In this document: positions 27,332 to 35,079 of the stretch, piece after piece
Position numbering within the stretch: the stretch's first letter is position 1
Layout of the letters: each line of letters starts with the position of its first letter
Virus record (IMG/VR): IMGVR_UViG_3300042542_005339
Span: 1 to 35,079 of that record
Strand: one strand, 5' to 3'
Source of the DNA: a virus
Length of the DNA: 35,079 nt
The notes under the pieces: model-generated
Database searches by the model: none
What the model was told of the DNA's origin: nothing
Seen by the model: only the letters and a program-made list of their open reading frames with translations
Program-made: the position numbers and the translations under genes

Positions 27332-28055
27332 TGGCGCGGACCTCCTTATCCCATTCGGCGACAAAGCGGCCTGGGATGCGCGCGGCGGCTTGTTCGGCGG
27401 GCTTCCGAATATCCAGGCGCTTGGGCAGATTCACGGCAGGCAGAAGCAGGAACATGGGCACCATGCCCTGGCTGAGCAGCTGATTCATCCAGCGGCTTTT
27501 TTTCGCGCGATTCGATGTCGCAACCGGGGTCACACCACCGGCAATCAAGTAACGCGGGCGGCGCTTGCCCGGTGTGTCACCGGGACGCTTGATTGGCAGG
27601 CACCAAACAAATCCCTTTGTGTTTGTGCTACTGATGGGGCGTATGAAAGCTTGCTTGCTGGCCACCATCTGCGCCGGCGTCACGCGCATTCCCTTTTCAC
27701 CACGCCCGCGCCTGCCCCGCGTAGCGTTGAAGCCAGTCGGGATCGCCAAAAACTTCTTCCCACCCTTGGGCCGGATCATCGCGCCTTTTTCGAAGGCATC
27801 CACAATGGCCGGCACCTTGGACCAAACCAGCCCCGCCGCGCCCAGGCTTGGCCTGCGCGGGAAGGTGCGCGCGCGCCAGGCATTGCCAAGGCCGCGCCCT
27901 TTGGGGCCGAAAGCGGCGCTGATCTGGCCGCGTAAATCAAGCTGCAGCCGGCGGGTTTCTTCACCCATCACACGGGAAGCAGCGCGCGCGCCGCCTTCCG
28001 TTTCCAGCTTCATGTATTCCGCGATATTGCCGGTGACCTGCGCCACAAACTTCAT
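27318..28055 (-). CDS. Head-tail connector/minor tail protein (DUF6441-like)
   Basis: A 245-aa protein from ATG 28055 (MKFVAQVTGNIAEYMK), which overlaps the upstream stop as ATGA. The sequence contains ETRRLQLDLRGQISAAFGPKGRGLGNAWR, then VPAIVDAFEKGAMIRPKGGKKFLAIPT, matching proteins labelled DUF6441 in phage genomes. The C-terminus is strongly basic with RRPRYLIAGGV and KSRWMNQLL. In gene order it takes the place of lambda gpZ/FI-region proteins. Function: likely head-tail joining. The alternative upstream ATG (28076) would extend it by 7 residues. Confidence 0.7.
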   Translation of the reverse strand: MKFVAQVTGNIAEYMKLETEGGARAASRVMGEETRRLQLDLRGQISAAFGPKGRGLGNAWRARTFPRRPSLGAAGLVWSKVPAIVDAFEKGAMIRPKGGKKFLAIPTGFNATRGRRGRGEKGMRVTPAQMVASKQAFIRPISSTNTKGFVWCLPIKRPGDTPGKRRPRYLIAGGVTPVATSNRAKKSRWMNQLLSQGMVPMFLLLPAVNLPKRLDIRKPAEQAAARIPGRFVAEWDKEVRANVRT

Positions 28056-28366
28056 CGGCGGCACATCACCTGCCATGCCGTCTGCGTGACATCACGCATA
28101 GGCTGGGAAACCACAGTCAGTTCCGTAGCATCAGCCAGGATGAAGACATCACCGATGGCCACGGCAGGAAGATCAGCCACGGCCACGGATAGTACGTCAG
28201 TCGCCTGTACTATGCTGGCGCCGAAGGCTTGTTCCGTCGCGTCTGGCGCGGTGCGGATGGCGCGCAGGGCCACACCTGGCCCGCTGCCACCCGCGTAATA
28301 CGTCACCGCCCCCGCCATGTTTGTATCCGCGACAAGCGCGGCCATGGCGGTAGCGAAGGCGTTCAT
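28052..28366 (-). CDS. Head-tail attachment protein (FII-like)
   Basis: A 104-aa protein starting MNAFATAMAALVADTNMAGAV, with TYYAGGSGPGVALRAIRTAPDATEQAFGASI, then LSVAVADLPAVAIGDVFILADATELTVVSQP: an all-beta arrangement like lambda gpFII, with a helical N-terminus. FII-type proteins form the tail-binding surface on the finished head. It is placed right after the decoration gene, as lambda FII follows E/FI. ATG 28366 is 2 nt after the upstream stop. Confidence 0.7.
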   Translation of the reverse strand: MNAFATAMAALVADTNMAGAVTYYAGGSGPGVALRAIRTAPDATEQAFGASIVQATDVLSVAVADLPAVAIGDVFILADATELTVVSQPMRDVTQTAWQVMCRR

Positions 28367-28368
28367 GA

Positions 28369-28716
28369 TTAAGCCGCGACCGCGTTTGGCCCGCCGAGCT
28401 TCACCAGGATGTCAGTGTTATCCGCGCCGGCATTGGCCGCAAGGCCCACATGCCAGCCGATGCAGCGATTGCTGGCGGCAGTGGTGGTCACGCGCTTGGC
28501 AGTGTCATCCCAGAAAACGCGGGCACCCACAGCAATGCTGCCGGTTGCCTTGCGCAGCGTGAAAACGCCACTGGTCTGAATAACCGCAGCCGCGCCAGAA
28601 GCGGCATCGGCCAGCACCACACCAAAAAGATCACCAACCAAAAGGCTTTGCCCAGCGGTGATGGCGGCAGGCGCCAGAATGTCAATGGCATAGCCATCCT
28701 GCACATAAGTCTTCAT
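28369..28716 (-). CDS. Head decoration/capsid cement protein (DUF2190-like)
   Basis: I chose ATG 28716 (MKTYVQDGYAIDILAPAAIT) with AAGGAG 8 nt upstream; two more ATG/GTG codons lie just before it. The 115-aa product is a predicted beta-barrel with SLLVGDLFGVVLADAASGAAAVIQTSGVFTLRKATGSIAVGARVFWDD, the hallmark of DUF2190 proteins that sit on capsid surfaces as cement or short fibres. It lies between the capsid fusion gene and the FII-like gene, typical for this family. Confidence 0.85.
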   Translation of the reverse strand: MKTYVQDGYAIDILAPAAITAGQSLLVGDLFGVVLADAASGAAAVIQTSGVFTLRKATGSIAVGARVFWDDTAKRVTTTAASNRCIGWHVGLAANAGADNTDILVKLGGPNAVAA

Positions 28717-28747
28717 CAACATCACTCCTTCACAGGAAAATGGGGAA

Positions 28748-28774
28748 GCCCCGGGCGCCCCATGCGCCCAGGGC
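28748..28774 (-). terminator. Hairpin after the capsid gene
   Basis: In the 66-nt gap between capsid and decoration genes, minus-strand GCCCTGGGCGC and GCGCCCGGGGC form an 11-bp stem with one G-U wobble (an A-C mismatch in the other orientation) around a 5-nt loop. Only C/T-rich sequence with a short T-run (TTCCCCATTTTCC) follows, so it is probably a partial terminator or an mRNA-stability element setting capsid versus downstream expression. Confidence 0.5.
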
Positions 28775-28782
28775 CATCAAGA

Positions 28783-30759
28783 TTATGCCGGCGCAGCGCC
28801 CGCGTTGAAGAAGCCGCCGCGGAAATCCATGGCGCCAACAGCGAAGTCATGCACCACTTCAACCACCGTGCCATCCACACCCATCGGCTGGCCCACGCGC
28901 ACCTGCGGGACCTCATTGTCGCCCACATAGCCGTACACATAGACCGGCGCGGCGGCAGGATCGGCAAACAGATACCAGCGGTTGTTCGGGATATTGGCAT
29001 CCGACACCACTTCAAAGCGGTTCGCGAAGACGTTCACATTGCCAGGCGCAGAAGGAACCACTGTGGAAGACGCGAACTGCGCCGCCACAAATTCCTGAAT
29101 GGGCGAACACACCAGATAGCGCGGCTGGATGTTCAGCTTCAGGCCATCAAGGCTGGACTGCGCCTTGATGGCATTGAAGCCAAGGCCGAGCGCCACCCCC
29201 GTGACGGCGCTGGCGGTGCCCGCCTTATTGTTGCGCGTGCCGCCAGCGGCAAACACCGCAGCGCTGCCTTCGGCCAAAGTCGGGCCGTCACCAGAAGCGG
29301 TATTCACCACGCCATAAGCCGTGGCGTTTTCCCAATCCGCAATGCGGCGGCCAATCATGGTGCCGAAGTCAGTAAAGGCGCCAAGATCGTCATTGACCAG
29401 CATCTGGCGCGTGACGGCCACGCCACGCGCATAAGTGGCCGGCGTGATCTGTTCGCGCTTTTCGCTGACAGTGCCGCGCTTGATTTCGCCACCTTCACCC
29501 AAAGCCTGCAGGGACGGGAAATCACCCGCCGTAAGGAAGGAATGCGCCTTGAAATCGTTGAAGCGGCGGCGGGCAAAGAACGCCCGATAAGAAGGGGACG
29601 CCAGCGCATAGCCTGCTTCCAGCATTTTATTGCCGGCATTGGCCAACAGCAGCGGGAAGTCAGACGAAGTGTGGAAAGCGCGAGCGATCAGCGCTTCACG
29701 GTCACGGGAAGAAACCCGTTCACCACGCGCCTGCGCCAATTCAATCAGCATATCGGAAGGGCGAAGGCCCACGAAGTTGCGCCACTGGCCTTCACCCGCC
29801 TTGCTGGCAACCGCCGGCATGTGGCGGGCAGCAATGGCAGTCGCCATGGCGTCAACGATATTGGCCGGGTCTTCATAGGAACGGCCGATTTGGCTCACCA
29901 GACCAGGCTTCAGGGCCGGGCGGGTTTCATCGGCGGCCACAATGGCGCCGAACAATTCCGCGCGCAGCCAGGCCGCGTCATGGTCACCGCTGATGGCGCG
30001 GGCCTTCAGTGCGTTGACCTGGGTTTCATCCAGCCCTTGGGAACGCGCCAGGCGGGCGGGTTCTTCCAGGCTTTCAATGCGCGCGCGTTCCTGCGTGCGC
30101 ACCGCACTGACATCAACCGCCTGGGCGGCAGATGCCACATTATTGTCGCGCGCCTGCTCGGCGGCGGGGACCGTAGTATCGGCCATGCTCTCTCCTTCGC
30201 GCCTAGGCGCGTTGTTGCCTTCTGCCGTGGTAGCGGCACCGGCCGCACGCACCTGCGCGCTGGCATCGGCCGGGATAGGGACAAGCGAAATCTCGAACGG
30301 GGTCCACTTCTTGGCGGTGCGGACCAGCACATCATCCGGCCCACGCGATTCCTGCCAGTCTTCAGAAGCGACCTGGTAGCCAACAGAGACATTGCGCAGG
30401 ATGCCATCGCGCACATCATTCAAGATGGGCTGGACTTCATCGCGCGCAGAAAAGCGCACCTGGGCGCGGCCTTCGCCATTCATGATCCAGGCGCGTTCAA
30501 CCACGCCAATCACATCACGCAAATCATACTGGCCATGTGTATTCAGCAGCGGTGCGCCACCATTCAGCCGGGCCAGGTCCACCGCTTCTTCAGTCATGGC
30601 CAGTTCTTCAATGAAAGGCTGGCCACTGCGCCAATCGGTACGGCGCACGCGGGCGCCGGTACTCCACACCAGCTCCACCGTGCGGGTATCCGCGTTGAAG
30701 GTACTGGGCGCAAAGCGCGCTTCAAGCCGCGGCACTTCCGCAGTTTGCATTTCAGTCAT
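28783..30759 (-). CDS. Prohead protease-major capsid protein fusion
   Basis: A 658-aa protein. Residues 1-175 are an HK97-type (U35) prohead protease, with His75 in GGAPLLNTH, Ser125 in RNVSVGYQVAS and a probable third residue at Glu156 (TPFEISLVPIP). About 176-300 is a linker and helical scaffold-like segment (ARIESLEEPARLARSQGLDE). The rest, from about 310 to the end, is an HK97-fold capsid protein (FLTAGDFPSLQALGEGGEI, KREQITPATYARGVAVTRQMLVNDDLGAF, PNNRWYLFADPAAAPVYVYGYVG). The protease, scaffold and capsid parts are thus one polypeptide, presumably self-processed during assembly. Such fusions are known from some phages but are less common than separate genes. Confidence 0.9.
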   Translation of the reverse strand: MTEMQTAEVPRLEARFAPSTFNADTRTVELVWSTGARVRRTDWRSGQPFIEELAMTEEAVDLARLNGGAPLLNTHGQYDLRDVIGVVERAWIMNGEGRAQVRFSARDEVQPILNDVRDGILRNVSVGYQVASEDWQESRGPDDVLVRTAKKWTPFEISLVPIPADASAQVRAAGAATTAEGNNAPRREGESMADTTVPAAEQARDNNVASAAQAVDVSAVRTQERARIESLEEPARLARSQGLDETQVNALKARAISGDHDAAWLRAELFGAIVAADETRPALKPGLVSQIGRSYEDPANIVDAMATAIAARHMPAVASKAGEGQWRNFVGLRPSDMLIELAQARGERVSSRDREALIARAFHTSSDFPLLLANAGNKMLEAGYALASPSYRAFFARRRFNDFKAHSFLTAGDFPSLQALGEGGEIKRGTVSEKREQITPATYARGVAVTRQMLVNDDLGAFTDFGTMIGRRIADWENATAYGVVNTASGDGPTLAEGSAAVFAAGGTRNNKAGTASAVTGVALGLGFNAIKAQSSLDGLKLNIQPRYLVCSPIQEFVAAQFASSTVVPSAPGNVNVFANRFEVVSDANIPNNRWYLFADPAAAPVYVYGYVGDNEVPQVRVGQPMGVDGTVVEVVHDFAVGAMDFRGGFFNAGAAPA

Positions 30760-30770
30760 TCGATTTTCCT

Positions 30771-32243
30771 TCAGGCTTGCGCGGCGTCATTCGCCGCAAG
30801 CTGCACCGCCGCGTTTTGCTTGACATCCTGCGCACCGCCGGATTTGGCGACATAGCGCGGGTCAGTATCCAGAATGACGCCAAGGTCCTTGGCTTTCTTG
30901 TTCGCCTTGGCGATCTTCGCCATGACTTCATCGAAGTTCGAACCAAACATGCCAACCGCTTCATCTTGGCTGATGAAGCCAGCGCGAACCTGCGCGATTA
31001 GCGCGGCGGTATCCTTGCTGGGGTCCACCATTTCCGGCGCTGGCGGCACATGGGAAGGCGCCAGATAATCGGATGGGAACAGCCCCAGCAACGCGCCCTG
31101 CGCATGGAAGCGCCGCGCCACGCGGCTGATCAGCATGGGGACCAGCATGGTATATTGGACCTGTTCCAGCAGCCGGCGGAATTCAATCTTGCCCGCGCGC
31201 AAGCTGGAATAATTTGCCTGCGACAGATCGCCCGAAACTTGGTCGTAAGTCAGGCCAGCGCCAACCGAAATGGCTTCCAAATGGCGCCTGGCGTACCCCG
31301 CATGATCGCCGCCGCCCGATGGGTTCACCGTTTCAATGGTGCCACCGCCGCGCCGGTACAAAATCTGCTGCGGTTCCAGATATTCAACCTTGTTCCCGGA
31401 AGCGTCTTGCAACACTTCGCCGGAAACCGATTCTTCGTCATCACCGGTCACCACCAGGGCAAGGCAGGCTTCCACAAACGCCTTTTTCAGCAGGGCCGAT
31501 TCGTATTCGCTTAAATCGCGCAACTGCCACAGGATGGGCGCCAGCCAAGACACATCGCGCAACTGGCCCGGGCGCCGGCGGCGATAAAGGTGGATCAGGT
31601 CTTCGGCGGGCACGCGGATGCGCTTGGCATGGGCGCGGCGCAGCAGCGGGAAATCATCATCATCTTCGCGCAGGTGGAAGGCGACCTTGCGGCCCCTTTG
31701 ATTGACTTCCACACCTTGAATGATGCGGTTGCCATTCGGCGCCATGCCGGTGTGGTGCCAATCCAGCCGATCCGCTTCCAGCACCTGCAACGCTAGGCCA
31801 ACCGGGTTATCGGCGGAAGGGGGCACGCTGCGCATCCAGATCAGGCTTTCGCCGCTTTCCACAACGGCGCGAAATGCCAAAGCCTGCAGGCCCGCCCAAT
31901 CCAGTTCGCCTTCAACATCGCAGCCGGGGCCAGCCGCCCAATTCGCCCAGGCAGCGGCTTCAGGCGCCGCGCCGGAATTTGAACCTTCCGGCACTTTCCA
32001 GGTGGTGGTGATTCCAGTGCCGACCGCATTGGCAACCCATAAATCAACGATGCGGCTGGCATAGGCATTGTTCCGCACCGCATCCCGCGACCGATCAGCA
32101 ATGGTGCGGATCGCGCCATCCATCGCCTTGCGCGCGGACCCGGTTGGCGCATTCCAATTTGCGCGGCCCGCCGGCTGGCGCGCTGCGGCAAAGGCCGCAG
32201 ACCTACCAGAAAGGGTTTTGCGCAGCCGATCAAGCAAGCCCAT
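30771..32243 (-). CDS. Portal protein (lambda gpB family)
   Basis: A 490-aa protein. The N-terminus MGLLDRLRKTLSGRSAAFAA, followed by SARKAMDGAIRTIADRSRDAVRNNAYASRIVDLWVANAVGTGI, VVESGESLIWMRSVPPS and LEADRLDWHH, matches lambda-type portals. Portals form the dodecameric DNA entry channel at one capsid vertex. Its ATG overlaps the gpW-like stop by 1 nt. The C-terminal ~70 residues are helical and charged (EVMAKIAKANKKAKDLGVILDTD). No separate protease gene follows; the protease is in the capsid fusion. Confidence 0.9.
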   Translation of the reverse strand: MGLLDRLRKTLSGRSAAFAAARQPAGRANWNAPTGSARKAMDGAIRTIADRSRDAVRNNAYASRIVDLWVANAVGTGITTTWKVPEGSNSGAAPEAAAWANWAAGPGCDVEGELDWAGLQALAFRAVVESGESLIWMRSVPPSADNPVGLALQVLEADRLDWHHTGMAPNGNRIIQGVEVNQRGRKVAFHLREDDDDFPLLRRAHAKRIRVPAEDLIHLYRRRRPGQLRDVSWLAPILWQLRDLSEYESALLKKAFVEACLALVVTGDDEESVSGEVLQDASGNKVEYLEPQQILYRRGGGTIETVNPSGGGDHAGYARRHLEAISVGAGLTYDQVSGDLSQANYSSLRAGKIEFRRLLEQVQYTMLVPMLISRVARRFHAQGALLGLFPSDYLAPSHVPPAPEMVDPSKDTAALIAQVRAGFISQDEAVGMFGSNFDEVMAKIAKANKKAKDLGVILDTDPRYVAKSGGAQDVKQNAAVQLAANDAAQA

Positions 32244-32476
32244 CAGGAACCACCACCAATGACGGCAATGGTACGCGCCGGGCGCCGCTGCGTGGTGCTA
32301 ACGCTGGCGGCGTAAAGCGCACTCAGCGCGCGCTCCATTTCAGCCAGCGTCGCGTATTCCACAGTGCGGTTTTCGAATGTCACTTTGCGCGTGCCGCTGG
32401 TATAGGCATCTGCCAGCACGCGCGCGCGCGTCCCGGCAACCTGATCCAGGGCCCAGGCGAGCGTATCAGCAAACAT
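32243..32476 (-). CDS. gpW-like head-tail joining protein
   Basis: A 77-aa protein with the pattern ADAYTSGTRKVTFENRTVEYATLAEMERALSALYAA, then RRPARTIAVIGGGS. This agrees with lambda gpW: a helix, a beta-hairpin (TRKVTFENRTVEY) and a second helix. Position between large terminase and portal is as in lambda (A-W-B). gpW stops DNA leakage after packaging and creates the tail-attachment interface. It ends in a flexible Gly/Ser tail. Confidence 0.85.
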   Translation of the reverse strand: MFADTLAWALDQVAGTRARVLADAYTSGTRKVTFENRTVEYATLAEMERALSALYAASVSTTQRRPARTIAVIGGGS

Positions 32477-32488
32477 GCAATTTATCCT

Positions 32489-34519
32489 TTACCAGGCGCC
32501 ACCAGCAGCCCCACCCCAGCCACGCGGGCGGAAGGCAGGGCGCGGCGGCGGTGCGGCATGGGCAGGCACGGTAGCGGGTTCATCAACCGGCGCTTCATCC
32601 GGCTGAGTTTCTTCAAGCGGCGCTTCTTCTTCAGCATCAAGCGCCAAATTCGTCTGCAGCGCGCGGCGGGCGGGCTGCATCAGGGCAAGTTGCAATTCAG
32701 CCCGGGCCCATTCCGCTTCCTGCCAGCGTTCAATCCCAAGCAGCGCGGCGGCGGCACGGGCATAGACGCGGCAATCCAGCGCTTCGTTTCTTTCGCGGGT
32801 CTTCACCCATTCCTGCCGGAACACCCCGGCGCGGACTTTATGGCGGCGGATTTCTTCCGAAACCAACTGCCGGCACACTTCTTCGCCGGCCAAATGCTCG
32901 GGCAGAAACACATACCCCGGCGGATAGCCTGCCGCGCTTTCGGCAGTGGGCTTTTCCAACCGCAACTGCCCGTAGAATTCGCCTTTGAGGTAGGATGATC
33001 CCACCAACCAAGGCTTCAACTGGCCAACCCGCTTACCGCTGCGCCGCACATCCACCTTGCCGCCTGGTGCAATGGCCTGGGGCTGAGCATCGCGGCCCTT
33101 CACGGCAATGGCGCGGCGCTGCCCAAGCTTCCGAACGAAGGCATAGACCTCGGCCGTGGTGGTGCCGTCACCGCTATCCACTGCGGAAAGGCTGATCGGC
33201 AACGCGCCGCCTGCCTCATGCGGGTAAATGGTTTCAAGCGCCGCCGCCACCTGCTCCCAGGTTGCCCAAGCGAAGGGGCTGCCAGCGATGATGATGTGAT
33301 CCACCAGCCAGCTTTGCCGAAGGCGCCCCCAGGCCCAGATGAACAACTCGATCCGGTTGCGCTGAACGTCAATCCCGGCGGTCAGGACCAACCCGCCCTT
33401 CGGGACAGTACCAGGCGCCCAGCTTTCGCGGCGATCATAAAGCCGCTGGAATTCCGGTGCTTCACCCGCAATGCGCCAGGCGCGGCCCAGCTTTTGCTGC
33501 GTGAAGGTTTTCAGGCCTTCGGGATCGTCTTTAACTTCTTCGAATTCGGCGGCCAGGTCGGCCCATGAAATCGTTGGGCTATACAGCGCATTGATCGCGA
33601 AGCCCGCATGTTCCTGCAACAAATCCGGCTTTGCATGCACCCATTCGCCCTGCGCCAGCATCGCCGGGCGATGGATCGGATCAATCCCCGTACCGCATTC
33701 GCTGCAATGGTACTGCGCGGCTTGCGGCTGTCCCTTCGGCCAGCGGAGGCTTTCCCATTCCAGCGTCTGCTTCGTTTGGCAATGCGGGCAGGGCACCAGA
33801 AACTTGCCCTGGCTTGAAGCCTCATAAGCTGCCGTGACGCGGCATGAATCTTCTTCCGCCGGCGTGCTGACCTTTAGGATTTTCTCGCGGCCCGCATAGA
33901 TAATGGCGCGTGCTTCAAGCTGGCGAACCGGATCACCGCGGCCATCCGCGTCCATCGGATAGTCAGAAACTTCTTCCATCAGCAGCACCCGGGCAGATCG
34001 CATCTGCAGGTTGGCCGATGAATTGGCGGTCAGAAGTTGCAAATACCCGCCAGGGAACCGCTTGAAGGTGGCAGTGCTTTCCTCACCGGATCGCGCCACC
34101 ACTTCTTCCACGCGCGCCGCCAGGGCCGGGCTGGCGCTGATCATGGGATCAAGCTTCAGGCGGTTATAGCCGCGCATCATGTCAATCGAAGGCAACATCA
34201 CCAGCACGGGGGCCGGCGTTTCGGCCATCACCTGGCCGATCAGATTCAGCGCAGCCTCAGACCCCCCGATCTGCGCGGATTTCAGGAACGTCACGCGCCT
34301 GGCCGGATGGCTGAGCGTCATCACTTCCATGATCTGGCGCAGATAGGGCACCCGATCAGTCTTCCAGCGACCAGGCCAAGGGCTGCCCGATTCGGCCGCC
34401 ACAATGCGTTCCGCTTCCGCCCATTCCGCCACGTTACGCGGGGGAGCCACACGGCAAGCGAAGGCTACTGCATTTAGCAGCAGCGCCTCAGCATCACGCG
34501 GCGGAGCGGTTGGCAGCAT
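32489..34519 (-). CDS. Terminase large subunit (GpA family)
   Basis: A 676-aa protein. The ATPase domain has an atypical Walker A FLKSAQIGGSE (79-88), as in lambda gpA relatives, and Walker B VLLMEEVSDYP (178-188, catalytic Glu183 likely). A zinc-binding CPHC ... CSECG segment lies near 248-276. The C-terminal nuclease part has VLTAGIDVQRNRIELFIWAWG and SAVDSGDGTTTAEVYAF acidic residues. It cuts phage concatemers and pumps DNA through the portal. GpA-family enzymes act at cos-type sites. It overlaps the small-subunit gene by 26 nt. The last 50 residues are a Pro/Ala-rich tail. Confidence 0.95.
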   Translation of the reverse strand: MLPTAPPRDAEALLLNAVAFACRVAPPRNVAEWAEAERIVAAESGSPWPGRWKTDRVPYLRQIMEVMTLSHPARRVTFLKSAQIGGSEAALNLIGQVMAETPAPVLVMLPSIDMMRGYNRLKLDPMISASPALAARVEEVVARSGEESTATFKRFPGGYLQLLTANSSANLQMRSARVLLMEEVSDYPMDADGRGDPVRQLEARAIIYAGREKILKVSTPAEEDSCRVTAAYEASSQGKFLVPCPHCQTKQTLEWESLRWPKGQPQAAQYHCSECGTGIDPIHRPAMLAQGEWVHAKPDLLQEHAGFAINALYSPTISWADLAAEFEEVKDDPEGLKTFTQQKLGRAWRIAGEAPEFQRLYDRRESWAPGTVPKGGLVLTAGIDVQRNRIELFIWAWGRLRQSWLVDHIIIAGSPFAWATWEQVAAALETIYPHEAGGALPISLSAVDSGDGTTTAEVYAFVRKLGQRRAIAVKGRDAQPQAIAPGGKVDVRRSGKRVGQLKPWLVGSSYLKGEFYGQLRLEKPTAESAAGYPPGYVFLPEHLAGEEVCRQLVSEEIRRHKVRAGVFRQEWVKTRERNEALDCRVYARAAAALLGIERWQEAEWARAELQLALMQPARRALQTNLALDAEEEAPLEETQPDEAPVDEPATVPAHAAPPPRPAFRPRGWGGAAGGAW

Positions 34520-35015
34520 CCTCCATAAATTCCTTGTGTAGCCCCGCCATCACGCGGCGCTGTTCATCAGCCAGGCGGTCAGCAATGGCGGCGGGGTCGG
34601 TCATTGGTGCCAGCACCACGGCCAGTTCCACCCAAGCTTCTGAAAACTTGGCCATGGCACGCCCGAAAACACTGGTCGCGGCCTGCGCTACGGCATCGGC
34701 CTTCAGCACTTCGCGCTGCTTTTCCTGCAATTTCATTTCAGCCAGCGTGGCCTCTGCGGCTTCGCGGCGGGCACGTTCTTCGGCGAAGTTCGGGGCGCCG
34801 GCCGATGGCGCAGAAAACAGCGATTCGGCGTCAGCGCTGGATGGCTTGCCAATCATCTGGTCAGCTAGGATGAAATTCACTTTGCCATCAGCCATCAAGG
34901 CCGGTGCGTCAAGCTTACCTTCGCGGATCAGTTTGGACACATACGCGCGGGAACAGCCCCGATGCGCGGCATACTCAGCCTTGGTGCCGACCGTCAATTT
35001 ACCGTCAGCGGCCAT
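34494..35015 (-). CDS. Terminase small subunit (Nu1-like)
   Basis: A 173-aa protein. Residues about 5-55 are a winged HTH (VGTKAEYAAHRGCSRAYVSKLIREGKLDAPALMADGKVNFILADQMIG) like Nu1-type terminase small subunits. The central region (about 77-115) is helical and charged (ERARREAAEATLAEMKLQEKQREVL) for oligomer/large-subunit contact. The C-terminus is also helical (WVELAVVLAPMTDPAAIADRLADEQRR). It recognises the packaging site and recruits the large subunit. It is the first gene of the late operon; the upstream DNA (35016-35079) holds three TGAACC repeats. Confidence 0.85.
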   Translation of the reverse strand: MAADGKLTVGTKAEYAAHRGCSRAYVSKLIREGKLDAPALMADGKVNFILADQMIGKPSSADAESLFSAPSAGAPNFAEERARREAAEATLAEMKLQEKQREVLKADAVAQAATSVFGRAMAKFSEAWVELAVVLAPMTDPAAIADRLADEQRRVMAGLHKEFMEDAANRSAA

Positions 35016-35017
35016 CG

Positions 35018-35046
35018 TGAACCCCAGTGAACCGTTTCAATGAACC
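35018..35046 (-). repeat. Three TGAACC direct repeats before terminase
   Basis: TGAACC occurs at 35018-35023, 35028-35033 and 35041-35046, written GGTTCA on the minus strand; two of the three are preceded by G. They lie within 32 nt of the terminase small-subunit ATG. They could be cosB-type binding sites for that HTH protein, or an operator for late transcription. The total sequence is short, so chance is not excluded. Confidence 0.45.
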
Positions 35047-35079
35047 CTCACACTAGAAAACTCGAGCGCGTTAGCCGCC

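Noticed and set aside
28450-30855. An 801-codon open frame on the plus strand opposite the capsid gene
   Set aside because: It is the antisense shadow of the protease-capsid fusion. High GC content with biased third positions leaves long open frames on the other strand; the predicted protein has no domain and is rich in Arg/His.
1-35079. A single integrated prophage with attL/attR inside the window
   Set aside because: Only one tRNA-derived core was found and phage genes lie on both sides of it; no host genes are seen at either end.

Overview
The window is entirely bacteriophage DNA: a temperate siphovirus (long non-contractile tail, lambda/HK97-like gene order) of an alphaproteobacterium. 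The host inference rests on high GC content, a GcrA-type cell-cycle regulator (a family typical of Alphaproteobacteria), and tail and head proteins of the kind common in rhizobial, rhodobacteral and acetobacteral prophages. Acetobacterales or a related order is my best guess, but the sequence does not prove it. No ordinary chromosomal genes are visible.

Layout. (1) 1-2316, minus strand: an early leftward operon (CII-like regulator, 43-aa ORF, GcrA, three unknown proteins) in which every junction is a 4-8 nt overlap. (2) 2400-3495: the switch region. It has a small lipoprotein gene on the plus strand, a Cro/YdaS-like gene (minus) divergent from a CI-like repressor (plus), and a 20-nt operator-like element in front of both rightward transcription units. 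(3) 3496-8335, plus strand: a run of small translationally coupled unknown genes, a protein with three tandem GcrA/Myb-like modules, excisionase overlapping a tyrosine integrase, and a coiled-coil protein. (4) 8341-8388: the 3' part of a tRNA-Thr(GGT) gene, which reads as the attachment-site core. (5) 8472-35015, minus strand, read right to left: terminase small and large subunits, gpW-like protein, portal, fused protease/major capsid protein, decoration protein, head-tail connectors, tail terminator, tail tube, gpG and frameshifted gpG-T chaperones, tape measure, tail tip, NlpC-like peptidase, J-like hub/fibre, fibres, a beta-helix-type spike and a repeat protein. After these come an HTH-metallophosphoesterase, a DNA methyltransferase, a dNMP kinase, and a lysis cassette of holin, Rz, nested Rz1 and GH19 endolysin.

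Topology. The attachment core lies between integrase and endolysin, with phage genes on both sides. That is the attP arrangement of a free phage genome, not the attL/attR arrangement of one integrated prophage. The window ends also fall between the last early gene and the terminase small-subunit gene, where cos usually lies. The simplest reading is a complete ~35-kb phage genome, either circular or opened near cos.

How it works together. The CI-like and Cro-like proteins probably decide lysogeny at 2936-3002. The rightward operon supplies integration and excision. The leftward operon (CII, GcrA) probably drives early/late gene expression and leads, across the window ends, into the late operon. 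Most notable signals: a textbook -1 ribosomal frameshift site hiding the T half of the tail chaperone, the attP configuration, the triple GcrA-like protein, the nested spanins, a possible lysogenic-conversion lipoprotein, and the absence of any recognisable replication gene.
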